DNA of 64,000 bases from assembly GCF_015207425.1 (NCBI RefSeq), contig NZ_JADEWZ010000018.1:1-64000 (forward strand), in the 5' to 3' direction. Below, one piece after another: positions 53,912 to 62,668 of this stretch. How positions within the stretch are numbered: position 1 is the first letter of the stretch; every line of letters starts with the position of its first letter. This DNA is from Lusitaniella coriacea LEGE 07157. Its GTDB lineage: Bacteria > Cyanobacteriota > Cyanobacteriia > Cyanobacteriales > Spirulinaceae. Under the pieces are notes generated by a model, which worked only from the letters and a program-made list of their open reading frames with translations, made no database searches and was not told the DNA's origin. The translations under genes and the position numbers were made by a program.

Positions 53912-54037
53912 GCTTACCAATAATTATCGAAAACAACGTTGCAAGAATGTTTTCACCCAATTCAGTTCATCTTTTTAAGTCACGTGTAGATTTTTTTGCT
54001 ACTCTACTGAAATGCTAGAAATTACAAAGAACACTCA

Positions 54038-54823
54038 ATGCACTTGCCTATAGTATCCGATCCCAAAACCAAACAGCTTTCAATTATAGTACCTGCCTAC
54101 AATGAAGAGTCAACTCTTGGCATTACGGTAACAGAAATTCTCTCGATTGCCCCAAAGATTCTGGATACTTATGAGGTAATAATTGTGAACGACGGCAGTA
54201 CAGATGATACAGCAATTACCGCAGATTATCTCGCTCAACAGCATTCTTGCGTCTCCGTGATTCACCAACCCACGAATCGGGGCGTTGGGGCGGCTTATAT
54301 CGCCGGCTTGGGAGCAGCTCAGTATGAATATCTCACCCTAGTTCCAGGGGATAACGCCTTCAACGCTGCTGGGATTGAAGCTTTGTTCAAAGCTGTCGGA
54401 ACGGCTGAATTACTTGTGTCTTACCGCAGTAATATGAAAGTCCGTACCCCCCTGCGCCACTTTCTATCTATTGCTTGTACGCTATCCATGCAGTTACTGA
54501 CGGGTCGCCCCATCCGCGATGCTCACAGCTTATATGTTTACCCTGTTGCACTCGCACGGCAAATCAAAGTCAATCCAGGATATGGCTATCACATCGAGAG
54601 TCTTTCCAAGATGCTGCTGCGTGCGGAGTCTTATAAAGAAGTTCAAGTTTGGCTGAATCCTCGACCGGATGAAAGTTCGGGCGTGATGAAACCCCGTGTC
54701 ATTTTTTCTCTAATTGCAACGATGTTACGGCAGTTTGTCGAGCGCTTTCGCAATTTCATCAGCCGTCGTCCCACCGAGAAAGTTGTGGAGAAAAGTCAAC
54801 GTAAAGTTAAGGTCATGAAGTAA
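54038..54823 (+). CDS. DPM1-like GT2 glycosyltransferase
   Basis: The 261-residue enzyme has LSIIVPAYNEESTLGITVTE, VIIVNDGSTDDTAITADYL, GVGAAYIAGLGAAQYEYLTL and VPGDNAFNAAGIEALF (a PGD variant at the DxD position). This pattern is typical of polyprenyl-phosphate glycosyltransferases such as dolichol-phosphate mannose synthase. No membrane segments follow the catalytic domain. It may supply the lipid-linked sugar for the membrane proteins nearby. Confidence 0.88.
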   Translation: MHLPIVSDPKTKQLSIIVPAYNEESTLGITVTEILSIAPKILDTYEVIIVNDGSTDDTAITADYLAQQHSCVSVIHQPTNRGVGAAYIAGLGAAQYEYLTLVPGDNAFNAAGIEALFKAVGTAELLVSYRSNMKVRTPLRHFLSIACTLSMQLLTGRPIRDAHSLYVYPVALARQIKVNPGYGYHIESLSKMLLRAESYKEVQVWLNPRPDESSGVMKPRVIFSLIATMLRQFVERFRNFISRRPTEKVVEKSQRKVKVMK

Positions 54824-54923
54824 CATTTTTTATCTTCTATTCCTTACTTTAGAAATAGCCAGGGTCTACCGTTGTTCTTCGAGAATTGCTATCTCTTCGC
54901 TTCTTCACAACCTGAAAAGATAG

Positions 54924-55451
54924 TTATTGACTGGCTTTAGGGTCTGGAACTGTTGAATAAAGACCGCTCTGTTCGATTCCAAATAACCTTTGGACTACCG
55001 CGATTCGACGAGCAAGATGTTTTCCCTTTTGTGTCAGCTCGAAAGTACTATTTTTACTTAATACATAGCCAGCGTTTTGCAAAATTTCGATACGTTCTTG
55101 AAAGCTGGGCTGCACGTAGATAGCAGAGATTTCTTCAATTGTTGCGGATTGACTGGGGCGACGAGCTAGAGAGAGTAAAATGTTTAGGGAAATTGACTTG
55201 TAGACTGCGCTGTAGGCAAACAGATAGAGATTAAAGCAGAACCAATAGAGGGCTGCTCCATGCCAGTAAGGAAGTGTTTCAAATACGATAAAACAGGTAA
55301 GTACGGTTATTATATGAATTACCAGGGCAAGGCTAAAATGGACGATTATCGGAGGTAGAGAAAGTGGTAAGCGCAACAGAATTAAAACGGTAAGAGCATA
55401 GAGGAAGAATGTAGCCGCTCCAATAAGAAAAGAAAGAATTTCAGGAATCAT
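54924..55451 (-). CDS. Membrane protein with helical/winged-helix-like C-terminus
   Basis: The 175-residue protein starts at ATG 55451, which overlaps the preceding stop as TAATG; the TTG at 55481 is not needed. It has four membrane segments in the first 105 residues. A soluble tail follows with SLARRPSQSATIEEISAIYV and YVLSKNSTFELTQKGKHLAR, a pattern that recalls a winged helix. Function is unknown. It is tightly coupled to the next membrane gene and to the flippase-like gene. Confidence 0.7.
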   Translation of the reverse strand: MIPEILSFLIGAATFFLYALTVLILLRLPLSLPPIIVHFSLALVIHIITVLTCFIVFETLPYWHGAALYWFCFNLYLFAYSAVYKSISLNILLSLARRPSQSATIEEISAIYVQPSFQERIEILQNAGYVLSKNSTFELTQKGKHLARRIAVVQRLFGIEQSGLYSTVPDPKASQ

Positions 55452-55987
55452 TACTCCAGTCCAAACATAAAACGCAGCCAACGGGTTAATCTAACAATTG
55501 GAATTCCGCGATCGCGTACAATAAACACGCGATCGTTTTTTTGTTTAGCCCATCCAAACCGGAAGAGTACGCTAAGTCGGTCGAGGGTAAAAGTATTAAG
55601 AGTTTGACCTCCTGTATAAGCAGCAACCCATTCCTCAAAGGTTAGAGGCTGTTGAATGTCAGTTAGCCTCATGAGCATCGACAGCGTAAAACCCCAAGCA
55701 ATTAGCGTCCAGAAAGTAAATACGCACAAACTCGCTGTAGCAAGAATGAGAATTCCCGCTAATAAATCTGCCACCAACTGACTTGTACCGACACTCTGCA
55801 ACGACTGTGAGATACTTATAAGACTTAACCCTGACCATAAGCCAATCGAGAGTAATGAGGCAAAGATAAAGCGTTTACCCAAACCGGAAATTTTCAGGGG
55901 TGTATGAGATAAGATCGCCAGAAAAATCGGCAATGCAAAACTGGAGAATAGGGCTGCTAGAATTGGAAATCGGGGGATAAAGATCAT
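55451..55987 (-). CDS. Small membrane protein of unknown function
   Basis: The 178-residue protein has about four hydrophobic segments and a C-terminal tail (YTGGQTLNTFTLDRLSVLF, VRDRGIPIVRLTRWLRFM). It is translationally coupled at TAATG to the following gene and lies 6 bp after the flippase-like gene. I do not know its family. The three genes probably form one membrane module. Confidence 0.65.
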   Translation of the reverse strand: MIFIPRFPILAALFSSFALPIFLAILSHTPLKISGLGKRFIFASLLSIGLWSGLSLISISQSLQSVGTSQLVADLLAGILILATASLCVFTFWTLIAWGFTLSMLMRLTDIQQPLTFEEWVAAYTGGQTLNTFTLDRLSVLFRFGWAKQKNDRVFIVRDRGIPIVRLTRWLRFMFGLE

Positions 55988-55993
55988 TCTACT

Positions 55994-56950
55994 TTAGGGT
56001 TTTTGTGAGAGTTTTAAGCGCAACCAGCAAAAATATCCTGCTAAGCTCAAAGCCAAGATATTCGAGAAAATAAGTAAGGACATACTGACAGAAACTTCTT
56101 TGCTTACCCCTACTGTTGCAAATAACAAATAGTGAAGCTGCTCTCTTAGACCGATTCCATTAACTGAGATTGGAATGTTAGTAAGAATATCAATACTGCT
56201 AAGAGCGGCAACGACTAGCCCCAAATTAATATTACCTGAGGAGAAACGTTCAAAAAAACTGTAATAAACAACGGCAGTCGTTAGTAGGTAACAAGAAACA
56301 AGGGTTACTGCTGCGAATAGTACAGTTGGGTTTTTCCCAATAAGTCTAACTTGGTCGATGAATTTTTGTAGCTTTTCAATGATAGATTTTGACCGCGGAA
56401 TAAAAATGAGTGCCTTAAGCAAGAGTTTTTCAATAGGAGCAAATCCAGCAATCAAAAAGATAGTAAAAAACATCAACAAACAAGCTGTAAGCAAGTTTTT
56501 TGAAAGAGTGAATATCATGGATGAAGGATTTAGAAGCCAACAGAGTATCGTTCCTACTAAAGTCAGAGAGAAAAAGCCAAGAAAACGATCCATAAAAACT
56601 GAAGCAGTCATACTGACAAATCCATGCTGTTGACCGAGATAGTAAATTCTTGCCCAGTCTCCACCAATCCCGGTTGGCAGAAAATTATTAAAAAATGCGC
56701 CGATTAAGTACTGTCTGAGTAACAATAAAAAAGGAAGCTTAATCCCCATTGAATTGAGAATACATTGCCATCTAATCGTATAAAGAACTGCTCCAAGAAA
56801 AACAATGCTTAGAGAGAAAAAATAGAACCAAAGTGGAATATCGCTTAAAAGAAGCCAAAAACTATTCCAATCAAATTTTTTGAAGAGGAAAAACAGTAGG
56901 GCAATTGTTCCAATCATTTGAATGATTAGCCCAAGATGTTTGCGAGTCAT
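55994..56950 (-). CDS. Lysylphosphatidylglycerol-synthase TM-like / flippase-like membrane protein (UPF0104)
   Basis: The 318-residue protein has about eight membrane segments and the family motif FLPTGIGGDWARIYYLGQ, with LTNIPISVNGIGLREQLHYL near the C-terminus. This is the AglD/UPF0104 fold related to the membrane domain of MprF. Members are often found in glycan clusters and may move lipid-linked sugars. It is divergent from asnB across 170 bp. Confidence 0.85.
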   Translation of the reverse strand: MTRKHLGLIIQMIGTIALLFFLFKKFDWNSFWLLLSDIPLWFYFFSLSIVFLGAVLYTIRWQCILNSMGIKLPFLLLLRQYLIGAFFNNFLPTGIGGDWARIYYLGQQHGFVSMTASVFMDRFLGFFSLTLVGTILCWLLNPSSMIFTLSKNLLTACLLMFFTIFLIAGFAPIEKLLLKALIFIPRSKSIIEKLQKFIDQVRLIGKNPTVLFAAVTLVSCYLLTTAVVYYSFFERFSSGNINLGLVVAALSSIDILTNIPISVNGIGLREQLHYLLFATVGVSKEVSVSMSLLIFSNILALSLAGYFCWLRLKLSQKP

Positions 56951-57120
56951 AATGTAGCAAAAATAAGTAAGAGTAGCGCTTTCACAGATAGCAATTAGGG
57001 TATCCTACTACAATCTTGTTATGAAAACCGTGCAGTGAATTGCGCGATCGCGGAAAACTCAAGATAAAAGAAAACGGTAAAATCTTAGACACGATCTCGA
57101 TGTAGGGAAGGAAAAGCTAG

Positions 57121-59025
57121 ATGTGTGGAATTTGTGGTGTTGTATACGCAGAACGCGATCGCCCTGTCAATCCCGAACTGGTGAATATTATGACTGCGAC
57201 TATTACCCATCGCGGACCCGACCAAGATGGTTTTTACGTTCGCGAGAATGTGGGTTTAGGGTCAAGGCGACTCTCCATTATCGATCTTGATGGCGGACAG
57301 CAGCCGATCCACAATGAGGATAAAACAGTTTGGGTGGTTTTCAACGGCGAACTCTACAACTACCGCGACCTCACCCGATCCCTTAACCATCTGGGACATA
57401 AATTTTATACCTCTACCGATACGGAAGTTCTCGTTCACGCCTACGAAGAATTTGGCGATGAGTTTATTGAATATCTCAATGGGATGTTCGCTTTTGCTTT
57501 GTGGGATACGCGGAAGCAAAGATTAATTATTGCGCGCGATCGTCTGGGGATTAAACCCCTCTACTATACGCTTCATGATGATGCTTTGATTTTTGGTTCT
57601 GAACTGAAAACGATCCTCACCTATCCAGGCATTTCCCGCAGCGTAGATCTCGTTGCTCTCAATGAATACCTCAGTTTTGAATATGTTCCCACCCCTCGCA
57701 CGATTTTCCAGGGCATTTCTCAACTTCCTCCAGGACACGCTCTGAGCTTTTGTCATGGCAGAATGAATATTTGGCAATATTGGGATGTTAATTTAGGTCG
57801 CAGCGAAAATATCAAACCCAAACGAGCTAAAGAGTACGAACGAGAGCTATTGAGTATTCTCAGACATGCTGTTGAGAAAGAAATGGTCAGCGATGTTCCC
57901 GTTGGGGTATTACTGAGTGGCGGACTCGATTCCAGTGCAGTTGCTGCGTTAATGACTGATATTGCACCGGGAAATGTTAAAAGCTTTTCCGTTCGCTTTG
58001 ACGACCCTTCCTTTGATGAATCTTCCTACGCGCGCCAAGTTGCGCGTTACCTCGGAACGGAACATTATGAACTAACCCTCACGCCGAATATTGCTTTAGA
58101 TTTAGTTCCACAAATCGCAAAATTTCTCGACCAACCTTTGGGTGACTCTTCTTTTATCCCAACCTTTCTTCTCTCTCAATTCACCCGAAATCACGTTAAG
58201 GTAGCATTAGGAGGAGATGGAGGTGACGAGCTTTTTGCAGGATACTCTACCTTACAAGCTCACCGACTGGTGGAATATTACGAACGATTAGTCCCTGGTT
58301 TTGTGCGCCATCGCATTGTTCCTTGGTTTGTGGATAGAATGCCTGTTTCGTTTAATAACATCAGCTTAGATTTCAAGCTTCGTCGCTTCATCGAAGGACG
58401 CGGTATTCCAATCGTCATGCGCCACCATCAATGGTTGGGATCGTTCACAGTGGCACAGAAGCGACAACTGTTGCAGCCTTGGACGCAATTACTTGAAAAA
58501 GATACCTATCACGCGGCATTTGAGCATCAAATTCAGTCGGGGGCAAAGGAAGCACTCAATCAACTGCTTTATTGCGATCTAAAAATGTATTTGGAAGGGG
58601 ATATTTTGCCAAAAGTCGATCGCGCGAGCATGGCAAATTCTCTTGAAGTTCGCGTTCCCCTACTCAATCACACTTTAGTTGAATATGTCGCACAAATCCC
58701 CCACAGCATGAAATTACACGGTTTAACCACAAAATATATCCTGCGGCGAGCAATGCGCGATCGTCTGCCCAAAGAGATTTTAGGACGAGGCAAAAAAGGA
58801 TTTAATATGCCTGTCGCTAAGTGGCTAACAGGCGACCTTCGACCGTTGTTAGAGGATATGTTGTCGGCGGATCGACTGAAGCGAGAGGGCTTTTTCAATC
58901 CCCATTACGTTCAGCAGTTATTGCAAGACCATCAACAAGGAAAACAAGACAATCGGAAGTTATTGTGGACGTTGCTGATCTTTGAACTCTGGCACGAGCA
59001 TTGGGGATTTTCAGGGAAAAGTTGA
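57121..59025 (+). CDS. asnB: Asparagine synthase (glutamine-hydrolysing)
   Basis: The 634-residue class B enzyme starts MCGICGVVY, with Cys2 as the glutaminase nucleophile. The N-terminal Ntn-hydrolase domain has RGPDQDG and SIIDLDGGQQPI. The ATP pyrophosphatase domain has VLLSGGLDSSAVAALM (about 262-277) and GGDGGDELFAGY. Within a surface-glycan locus such proteins often transfer an amide to uronic acids rather than to aspartate, so the substrate may be a sugar acid. An AAGGAAAAG ribosome-binding site precedes the ATG. Confidence 0.93.
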   Translation: MCGICGVVYAERDRPVNPELVNIMTATITHRGPDQDGFYVRENVGLGSRRLSIIDLDGGQQPIHNEDKTVWVVFNGELYNYRDLTRSLNHLGHKFYTSTDTEVLVHAYEEFGDEFIEYLNGMFAFALWDTRKQRLIIARDRLGIKPLYYTLHDDALIFGSELKTILTYPGISRSVDLVALNEYLSFEYVPTPRTIFQGISQLPPGHALSFCHGRMNIWQYWDVNLGRSENIKPKRAKEYERELLSILRHAVEKEMVSDVPVGVLLSGGLDSSAVAALMTDIAPGNVKSFSVRFDDPSFDESSYARQVARYLGTEHYELTLTPNIALDLVPQIAKFLDQPLGDSSFIPTFLLSQFTRNHVKVALGGDGGDELFAGYSTLQAHRLVEYYERLVPGFVRHRIVPWFVDRMPVSFNNISLDFKLRRFIEGRGIPIVMRHHQWLGSFTVAQKRQLLQPWTQLLEKDTYHAAFEHQIQSGAKEALNQLLYCDLKMYLEGDILPKVDRASMANSLEVRVPLLNHTLVEYVAQIPHSMKLHGLTTKYILRRAMRDRLPKEILGRGKKGFNMPVAKWLTGDLRPLLEDMLSADRLKREGFFNPHYVQQLLQDHQQGKQDNRKLLWTLLIFELWHEHWGFSGKS

Positions 59026-59111
59026 TTGACTGTTCCCTATCGAAGTCATTACGATTGCGTTATTCTAGTTTCTTACGGTACGCGATCGCGCGCTTCATTT
59101 TCCTCACCCAA

Positions 59112-60035
59112 CTACTGGCTCAGTACCTCAACCACAGCAACCAACTTCTCCGCACTAATCCCATAACGTGCCATTACATCCAACTGCGCGCCATACTTAT
59201 CGGGGAATACATCCGGAATTCCAATGCGCTTGAAGCGCTTTGATGGATTAAAGTTCGCCTCAGCAACGATTTCGGCAACTGCACTTCCTAATCCCCCCAT
59301 TAAAGTATGCTCTTCAATGGTGACGACAACCGGAACGGAAGCCATATGCTCTAGAAGCGCCGTTGTATCTAGGGGTTTAACCGTCGGCACGTGCAGCACT
59401 GCTGTAGAAATTCCTTGCTGTTTTAGCGTATCCGCCGCATCTAGCGATGCTTTCAGCGTTACCCCCGTTGTGATAATTAACGCATCAGATCCCTCGCGCA
59501 TCGGAAATACCTTACCAATCGCAAATGGTATATCATCGGTGGTTAAAATTGGCTCGTTCCCCTTACCCAAACGGATATACATCGGACCCGGATGTTCGAC
59601 AGTGAGCGGCATCAAGCGTCCCATTTCCGCCTCATCCGCCGGAGCTACAATGGTCATATTGGGAATAGCGCGTAAAATGGCAATATCGTCTATTGCCAAG
59701 TGTGTCGGACCAAGAGGCGCATAGACAACTCCACCCCCATTTCCAATGAGGCGAACATTAACATTATGCAAGCCTAAATCGAGTACGACCTGCTCGAAAC
59801 AGCGGCGGGTAATAAAGGTTGCAATCGTATTGACATAAACAATTCGACCTTCAAGAGCCAGTCCCGCAGCAATTCCAATAATATTCGCTTCGTTAACCCC
59901 CTCCATCAAAAATCGACCGGGTATTTCTTCTTTAAATTGATTAAGGGTTCCAAACCCCAAATCCGACCCCATAAAGAAAATGCGCTCGTCGTTTTTCGCG
60001 AATTCGTAGACCTTCTCCAAACAAAGTTTACGCAT
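59112..60035 (-). CDS. Transketolase C-terminal subunit (split transketolase)
   Basis: The 307-residue protein matches the pyrimidine-binding and C-terminal domains of transketolase: FMGSDLGFGTLNQFKE, FLMEGVNEANIIGIAAGLAL (the Glu of the ThDP site), APLGPTHLAIDDIAIL and the regulatory PTVKPLDTTALLEH. ATG 60035 overlaps the stop of the N-terminal partner. Split transketolases make a heterotetramer with ThDP and are common in sugar clusters, where they move two-carbon units. The substrate is unknown. Confidence 0.88.
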   Translation of the reverse strand: MRKLCLEKVYEFAKNDERIFFMGSDLGFGTLNQFKEEIPGRFLMEGVNEANIIGIAAGLALEGRIVYVNTIATFITRRCFEQVVLDLGLHNVNVRLIGNGGGVVYAPLGPTHLAIDDIAILRAIPNMTIVAPADEAEMGRLMPLTVEHPGPMYIRLGKGNEPILTTDDIPFAIGKVFPMREGSDALIITTGVTLKASLDAADTLKQQGISTAVLHVPTVKPLDTTALLEHMASVPVVVTIEEHTLMGGLGSAVAEIVAEANFNPSKRFKRIGIPDVFPDKYGAQLDVMARYGISAEKLVAVVEVLSQ

Positions 60036-60891
60036 CGACTCCAACCTCCAGTTCTGCCAACATAGACTGAATTTCCTCGTCCGATATCTTATTTTTGTGG
60101 TGCCATTTCAAGTTATTTTCGGCATAACTAATGCCTTTGCCTTTGATGGTATGGCAAATAATTGCACTCGGTTTGTCAGACTCGAAAGGGACTTGAGTCA
60201 AAGCGGAACGTAACGCCTCGACATCATGACCATCTACCTCCGTTGCAGCAAAACCAAATGCTCGCCATTTATCTGCGAAAGGTTCTAAATCCTGAACCTC
60301 AAAGGTAGAGCCGTAGGATTGATGCTTGTTGTAGTCCACTAAGACGGTTAAGTTACTTAACTTGTGTTTTCCCGCACACATTGCAGCTTCCCAGACTGAG
60401 CCTTCATTCGATTCGCCATCACCCAGAATCACAAAGGTACGAGAATCGGTTTGAGCGTAGCGCGCATTCAGCGCAAAACCAATCCCAATAGACAGTCCGT
60501 GTCCCAAGCTTCCGGTAGAAGCTTCTACACCCGGAACTTTACTGGCTTCTGGATGACCGCCGAGAATCCCATCTTCTTGACAAAACTTGTCCAGCTCGGT
60601 TTTGGGGAAGAAACCTTTGTCAGCAAGTATTGCGTATAGTGCCAGACAGCCATGACCTTTACTCAGGATACAGCGATCGCGCGCTGACCATTTCGGATTT
60701 TTGGGATCATAGCGAAGGATATCGTCATACAGGACTCGCAAAATCTCGATTAAAGAATATGCCGCACCGAGGTGTCCTCTACGACTTCCTTCAAGGATTC
60801 TAACAACGATTTTGCGTAACGCCCTGGAACGACGATCTAATCCAGGAGAATCAGCATTTGGCGGTTCAGCGATAGTAGGGGAATTGCTCAT
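60028..60891 (-). CDS. Transketolase N-terminal subunit (split transketolase)
   Basis: The 287-residue protein has the ThDP diphosphate-binding domain: RGHLGAAYSLIEILRVLYDD, SKGHGCLALYAILADKG, HPEASKVPGVEASTGSLGHG and the GDGESNEGSVWEAAM motif for the Mg2+/ThDP site. It is translationally coupled to the C-terminal subunit. The start ATG 60891 lies inside the 3' end of the kinase-like gene. The pair could make a two-carbon branch or sedoheptulose-7-P for the GmhA-like isomerase. Confidence 0.9.
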   Translation of the reverse strand: MSNSPTIAEPPNADSPGLDRRSRALRKIVVRILEGSRRGHLGAAYSLIEILRVLYDDILRYDPKNPKWSARDRCILSKGHGCLALYAILADKGFFPKTELDKFCQEDGILGGHPEASKVPGVEASTGSLGHGLSIGIGFALNARYAQTDSRTFVILGDGESNEGSVWEAAMCAGKHKLSNLTVLVDYNKHQSYGSTFEVQDLEPFADKWRAFGFAATEVDGHDVEALRSALTQVPFESDKPSAIICHTIKGKGISYAENNLKWHHKNKISDEEIQSMLAELEVGVDA

Positions 60892-61927
60892 ATTCACTCG
60901 CGATTTTATTTAACATTTGCTTGGACTTTGCCAATTGTTCGGCTTGCCGCTTACTTTTATCCATTGGGTTTACATCTGCAAACCCACGCCTGAGAAGATG
61001 TTCTGGAATGAACTCATTTAAGAAAATTAGACACCATTTAAGACCGAACAGAGGATATACAATTTCGACTCTTTTTGTCAAATCTTTATGATCTTCAAAT
61101 CCTAGTTGAATTTGCTCAAAAAATTGCTGCTTAAGGGAGTAATCCAATATCCTTGCTGGGTGAAGGAGAAAATCAGAAATCATTTTTGCGGGATCGTCCC
61201 AACCAAAGTACTCAAAATCCAGAAAGACTAATTTTCCATCATTACATCTCAGTGCATTGTGAAACCCAAAATCAGAAGGACTGAGGGTTCTTTTGACAGC
61301 ATTTATCTCTTTCTCGAAGCTTGTGTTTGACTGTTGGAGACGAGATTTAGACCACTCTATAAGCTGTTCTAAAAACGGAATAAAATCTTTTGTTAGAAAG
61401 CATTCGAGTTCTTCATATTGCCCCTTTTTTTCTTCAAGAGAAGTTAAACGGTAAAGGCGCTGTTCGAGATTATTGGCAATTGCACTAACAGAAAAGCAAG
61501 CTTCTGATGCTGGGGAAAGATGCTGGCACTGCGGGAGTTTTTTGAGATTTTTCAGGTTAATCAGAAATTGGACTAGCGCATTAATATCTGACTCTCGAAT
61601 TTCTGAAGAATCGATCGCGTCTCCTTCAATATACTCGTACAGCGCCCATCCTTGCTCTTGATTACGCAAAAAAGCTTTAGGAACGCTTTTAATCCCGTTT
61701 TCTTCAAATAGCTGAAGAGAGGTAAATTCAGTTTCCAAACGATTTCTTCGATCCAGGTGATGGCGAAAATAGAGCTTTAGAGCATATTGTTCGTCAGCAT
61801 CATTTCTGAGTCGATAGACTTGGCTGTTTTTTCCGCCGCTTACTCTGTTAGCTTCTGAGAAGGGATACCCTGGTAACTGAGGAAGGATTGATTCTAAATT
61901 AGAGACTTGTACTGAAAAAGTATTCAT
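60866..61927 (-). CDS. APH/choline-kinase-fold phosphotransferase
   Basis: The 353-residue protein has NRVSGGKNSQVYRLR as the ATP-binding loop, QYALKLYFRHHLDRRNRL (Lys for the phosphates), LSPSDFGFHNALR (the catalytic Asp, with Ser at the usual His position of the Brenner motif) and VFLDFEYFGWDDPAKM (metal site). It resembles aminoglycoside or choline kinases. In this setting it may phosphorylate a sugar or polyol. The start overlaps the stop of the HAD gene by 29 bases, and the end overlaps the transketolase gene. Confidence 0.78.
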   Translation of the reverse strand: MNTFSVQVSNLESILPQLPGYPFSEANRVSGGKNSQVYRLRNDADEQYALKLYFRHHLDRRNRLETEFTSLQLFEENGIKSVPKAFLRNQEQGWALYEYIEGDAIDSSEIRESDINALVQFLINLKNLKKLPQCQHLSPASEACFSVSAIANNLEQRLYRLTSLEEKKGQYEELECFLTKDFIPFLEQLIEWSKSRLQQSNTSFEKEINAVKRTLSPSDFGFHNALRCNDGKLVFLDFEYFGWDDPAKMISDFLLHPARILDYSLKQQFFEQIQLGFEDHKDLTKRVEIVYPLFGLKWCLIFLNEFIPEHLLRRGFADVNPMDKSKRQAEQLAKSKQMLNKIASEYEQFPYYR

Positions 61928-62534
61928 TAACCTCTTTCCAGCTATTGATAATTGTTACATCTGTTTTTGGGATGTATTGTTGATGAGGATCGTAAAGAAT
62001 TTTCTGAATATGCGTTGGAAATGAAGTTTCTTGAAACGTTTCTTCTAAGTCGTCAATAAAACTTTCACAACTTAACGTTTTAACGCGCTCGATTTTATCA
62101 GTTCGAGTTGATTCAAAAAATACGCGATCGCGCGATAAACCCAATTCTTCTTTTTCAAAGAATTTATTCTGTTGCATCCAGTTTAGTGCAGCCTCGCGTA
62201 AATTTGTTTGCGTTTCATCAAAATTAGCGTATTCTGTTTTGTGGCTGACAATGTACGTTGTGATATTATTTTGTTTACAGTATTGAAAAAAATCTTTTAC
62301 GCCGTCGATTAAATGAGCTTTTTCCATTTTGCACCCATAAGCAAGTGCTTGTAGTTTCTGCCATTCAACGTCGCCGTCTGGCAATTTTCTGATGCTGTCT
62401 CGAATCACTTTTTTACTTTTCTGCGTTTCACGATCGATCCAACCGTGCTGTACTGCGAGTTCGTGCATCAACTCATCGTAACTAACAATTGTATTGTCAA
62501 AATCTACGCCAATTATTCGATCAACCCGATTCAT
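61899..62534 (-). CDS. HAD-superfamily hydrolase-like protein
   Basis: The 211-residue protein has motif I GVDFDNTIVSYD (D-x-D-x-T), a helical cap (about 25-85), motif II TTYIVSHKTEY (Ser in a T/S site) and motif IV SFIDDLEET. It probably dephosphorylates a small phosphosugar. It is the first gene of the coupled four-gene run with the kinase-like and split transketolase genes. Kinase and phosphatase next to each other on the same strand suggests an activated-intermediate pathway. Confidence 0.75.
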   Translation of the reverse strand: MNRVDRIIGVDFDNTIVSYDELMHELAVQHGWIDRETQKSKKVIRDSIRKLPDGDVEWQKLQALAYGCKMEKAHLIDGVKDFFQYCKQNNITTYIVSHKTEYANFDETQTNLREAALNWMQQNKFFEKEELGLSRDRVFFESTRTDKIERVKTLSCESFIDDLEETFQETSFPTHIQKILYDPHQQYIPKTDVTIINSWKEVNEYFFSTSL

Positions 62535-62611
62535 TTCTTGAGTTTTCCTTACGCGATATAGATAAGGTGTAGAAAAAGCAAATTCAAAAGCCCATCAATT
62601 CAAAATATTTT

Positions 62612-62639
62612 TCTTGAGAAACCCGGTCATTTGACCGGG
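62612..62639 (-). terminator. Hairpin CCCGGTCA-TT-TGACCGGG, possible terminator
   Basis: A perfect 8-bp inverted repeat (62622-62629 and 62632-62639) lies 30 bp after the stop of the epimerase gene on the minus strand and is followed there by TTTCTC. The T tract is short, so strength is uncertain. It would separate the epimerase from the HAD gene. Confidence 0.5.
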
Positions 62640-62668
62640 AAATGGAAAATTCCAGTCTCAGGAAGAAA

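Noticed and set aside
57121-59025. AsnB as part of a lasso-peptide cluster
   Set aside because: No precursor peptide, B1/B2 protease or transporter is nearby; the setting is glycan biosynthesis and the glutaminase domain is intact.
59026-59111. Terminator between asnB and the transketolase gene
   Set aside because: No stem with a T tract could be found on either strand.
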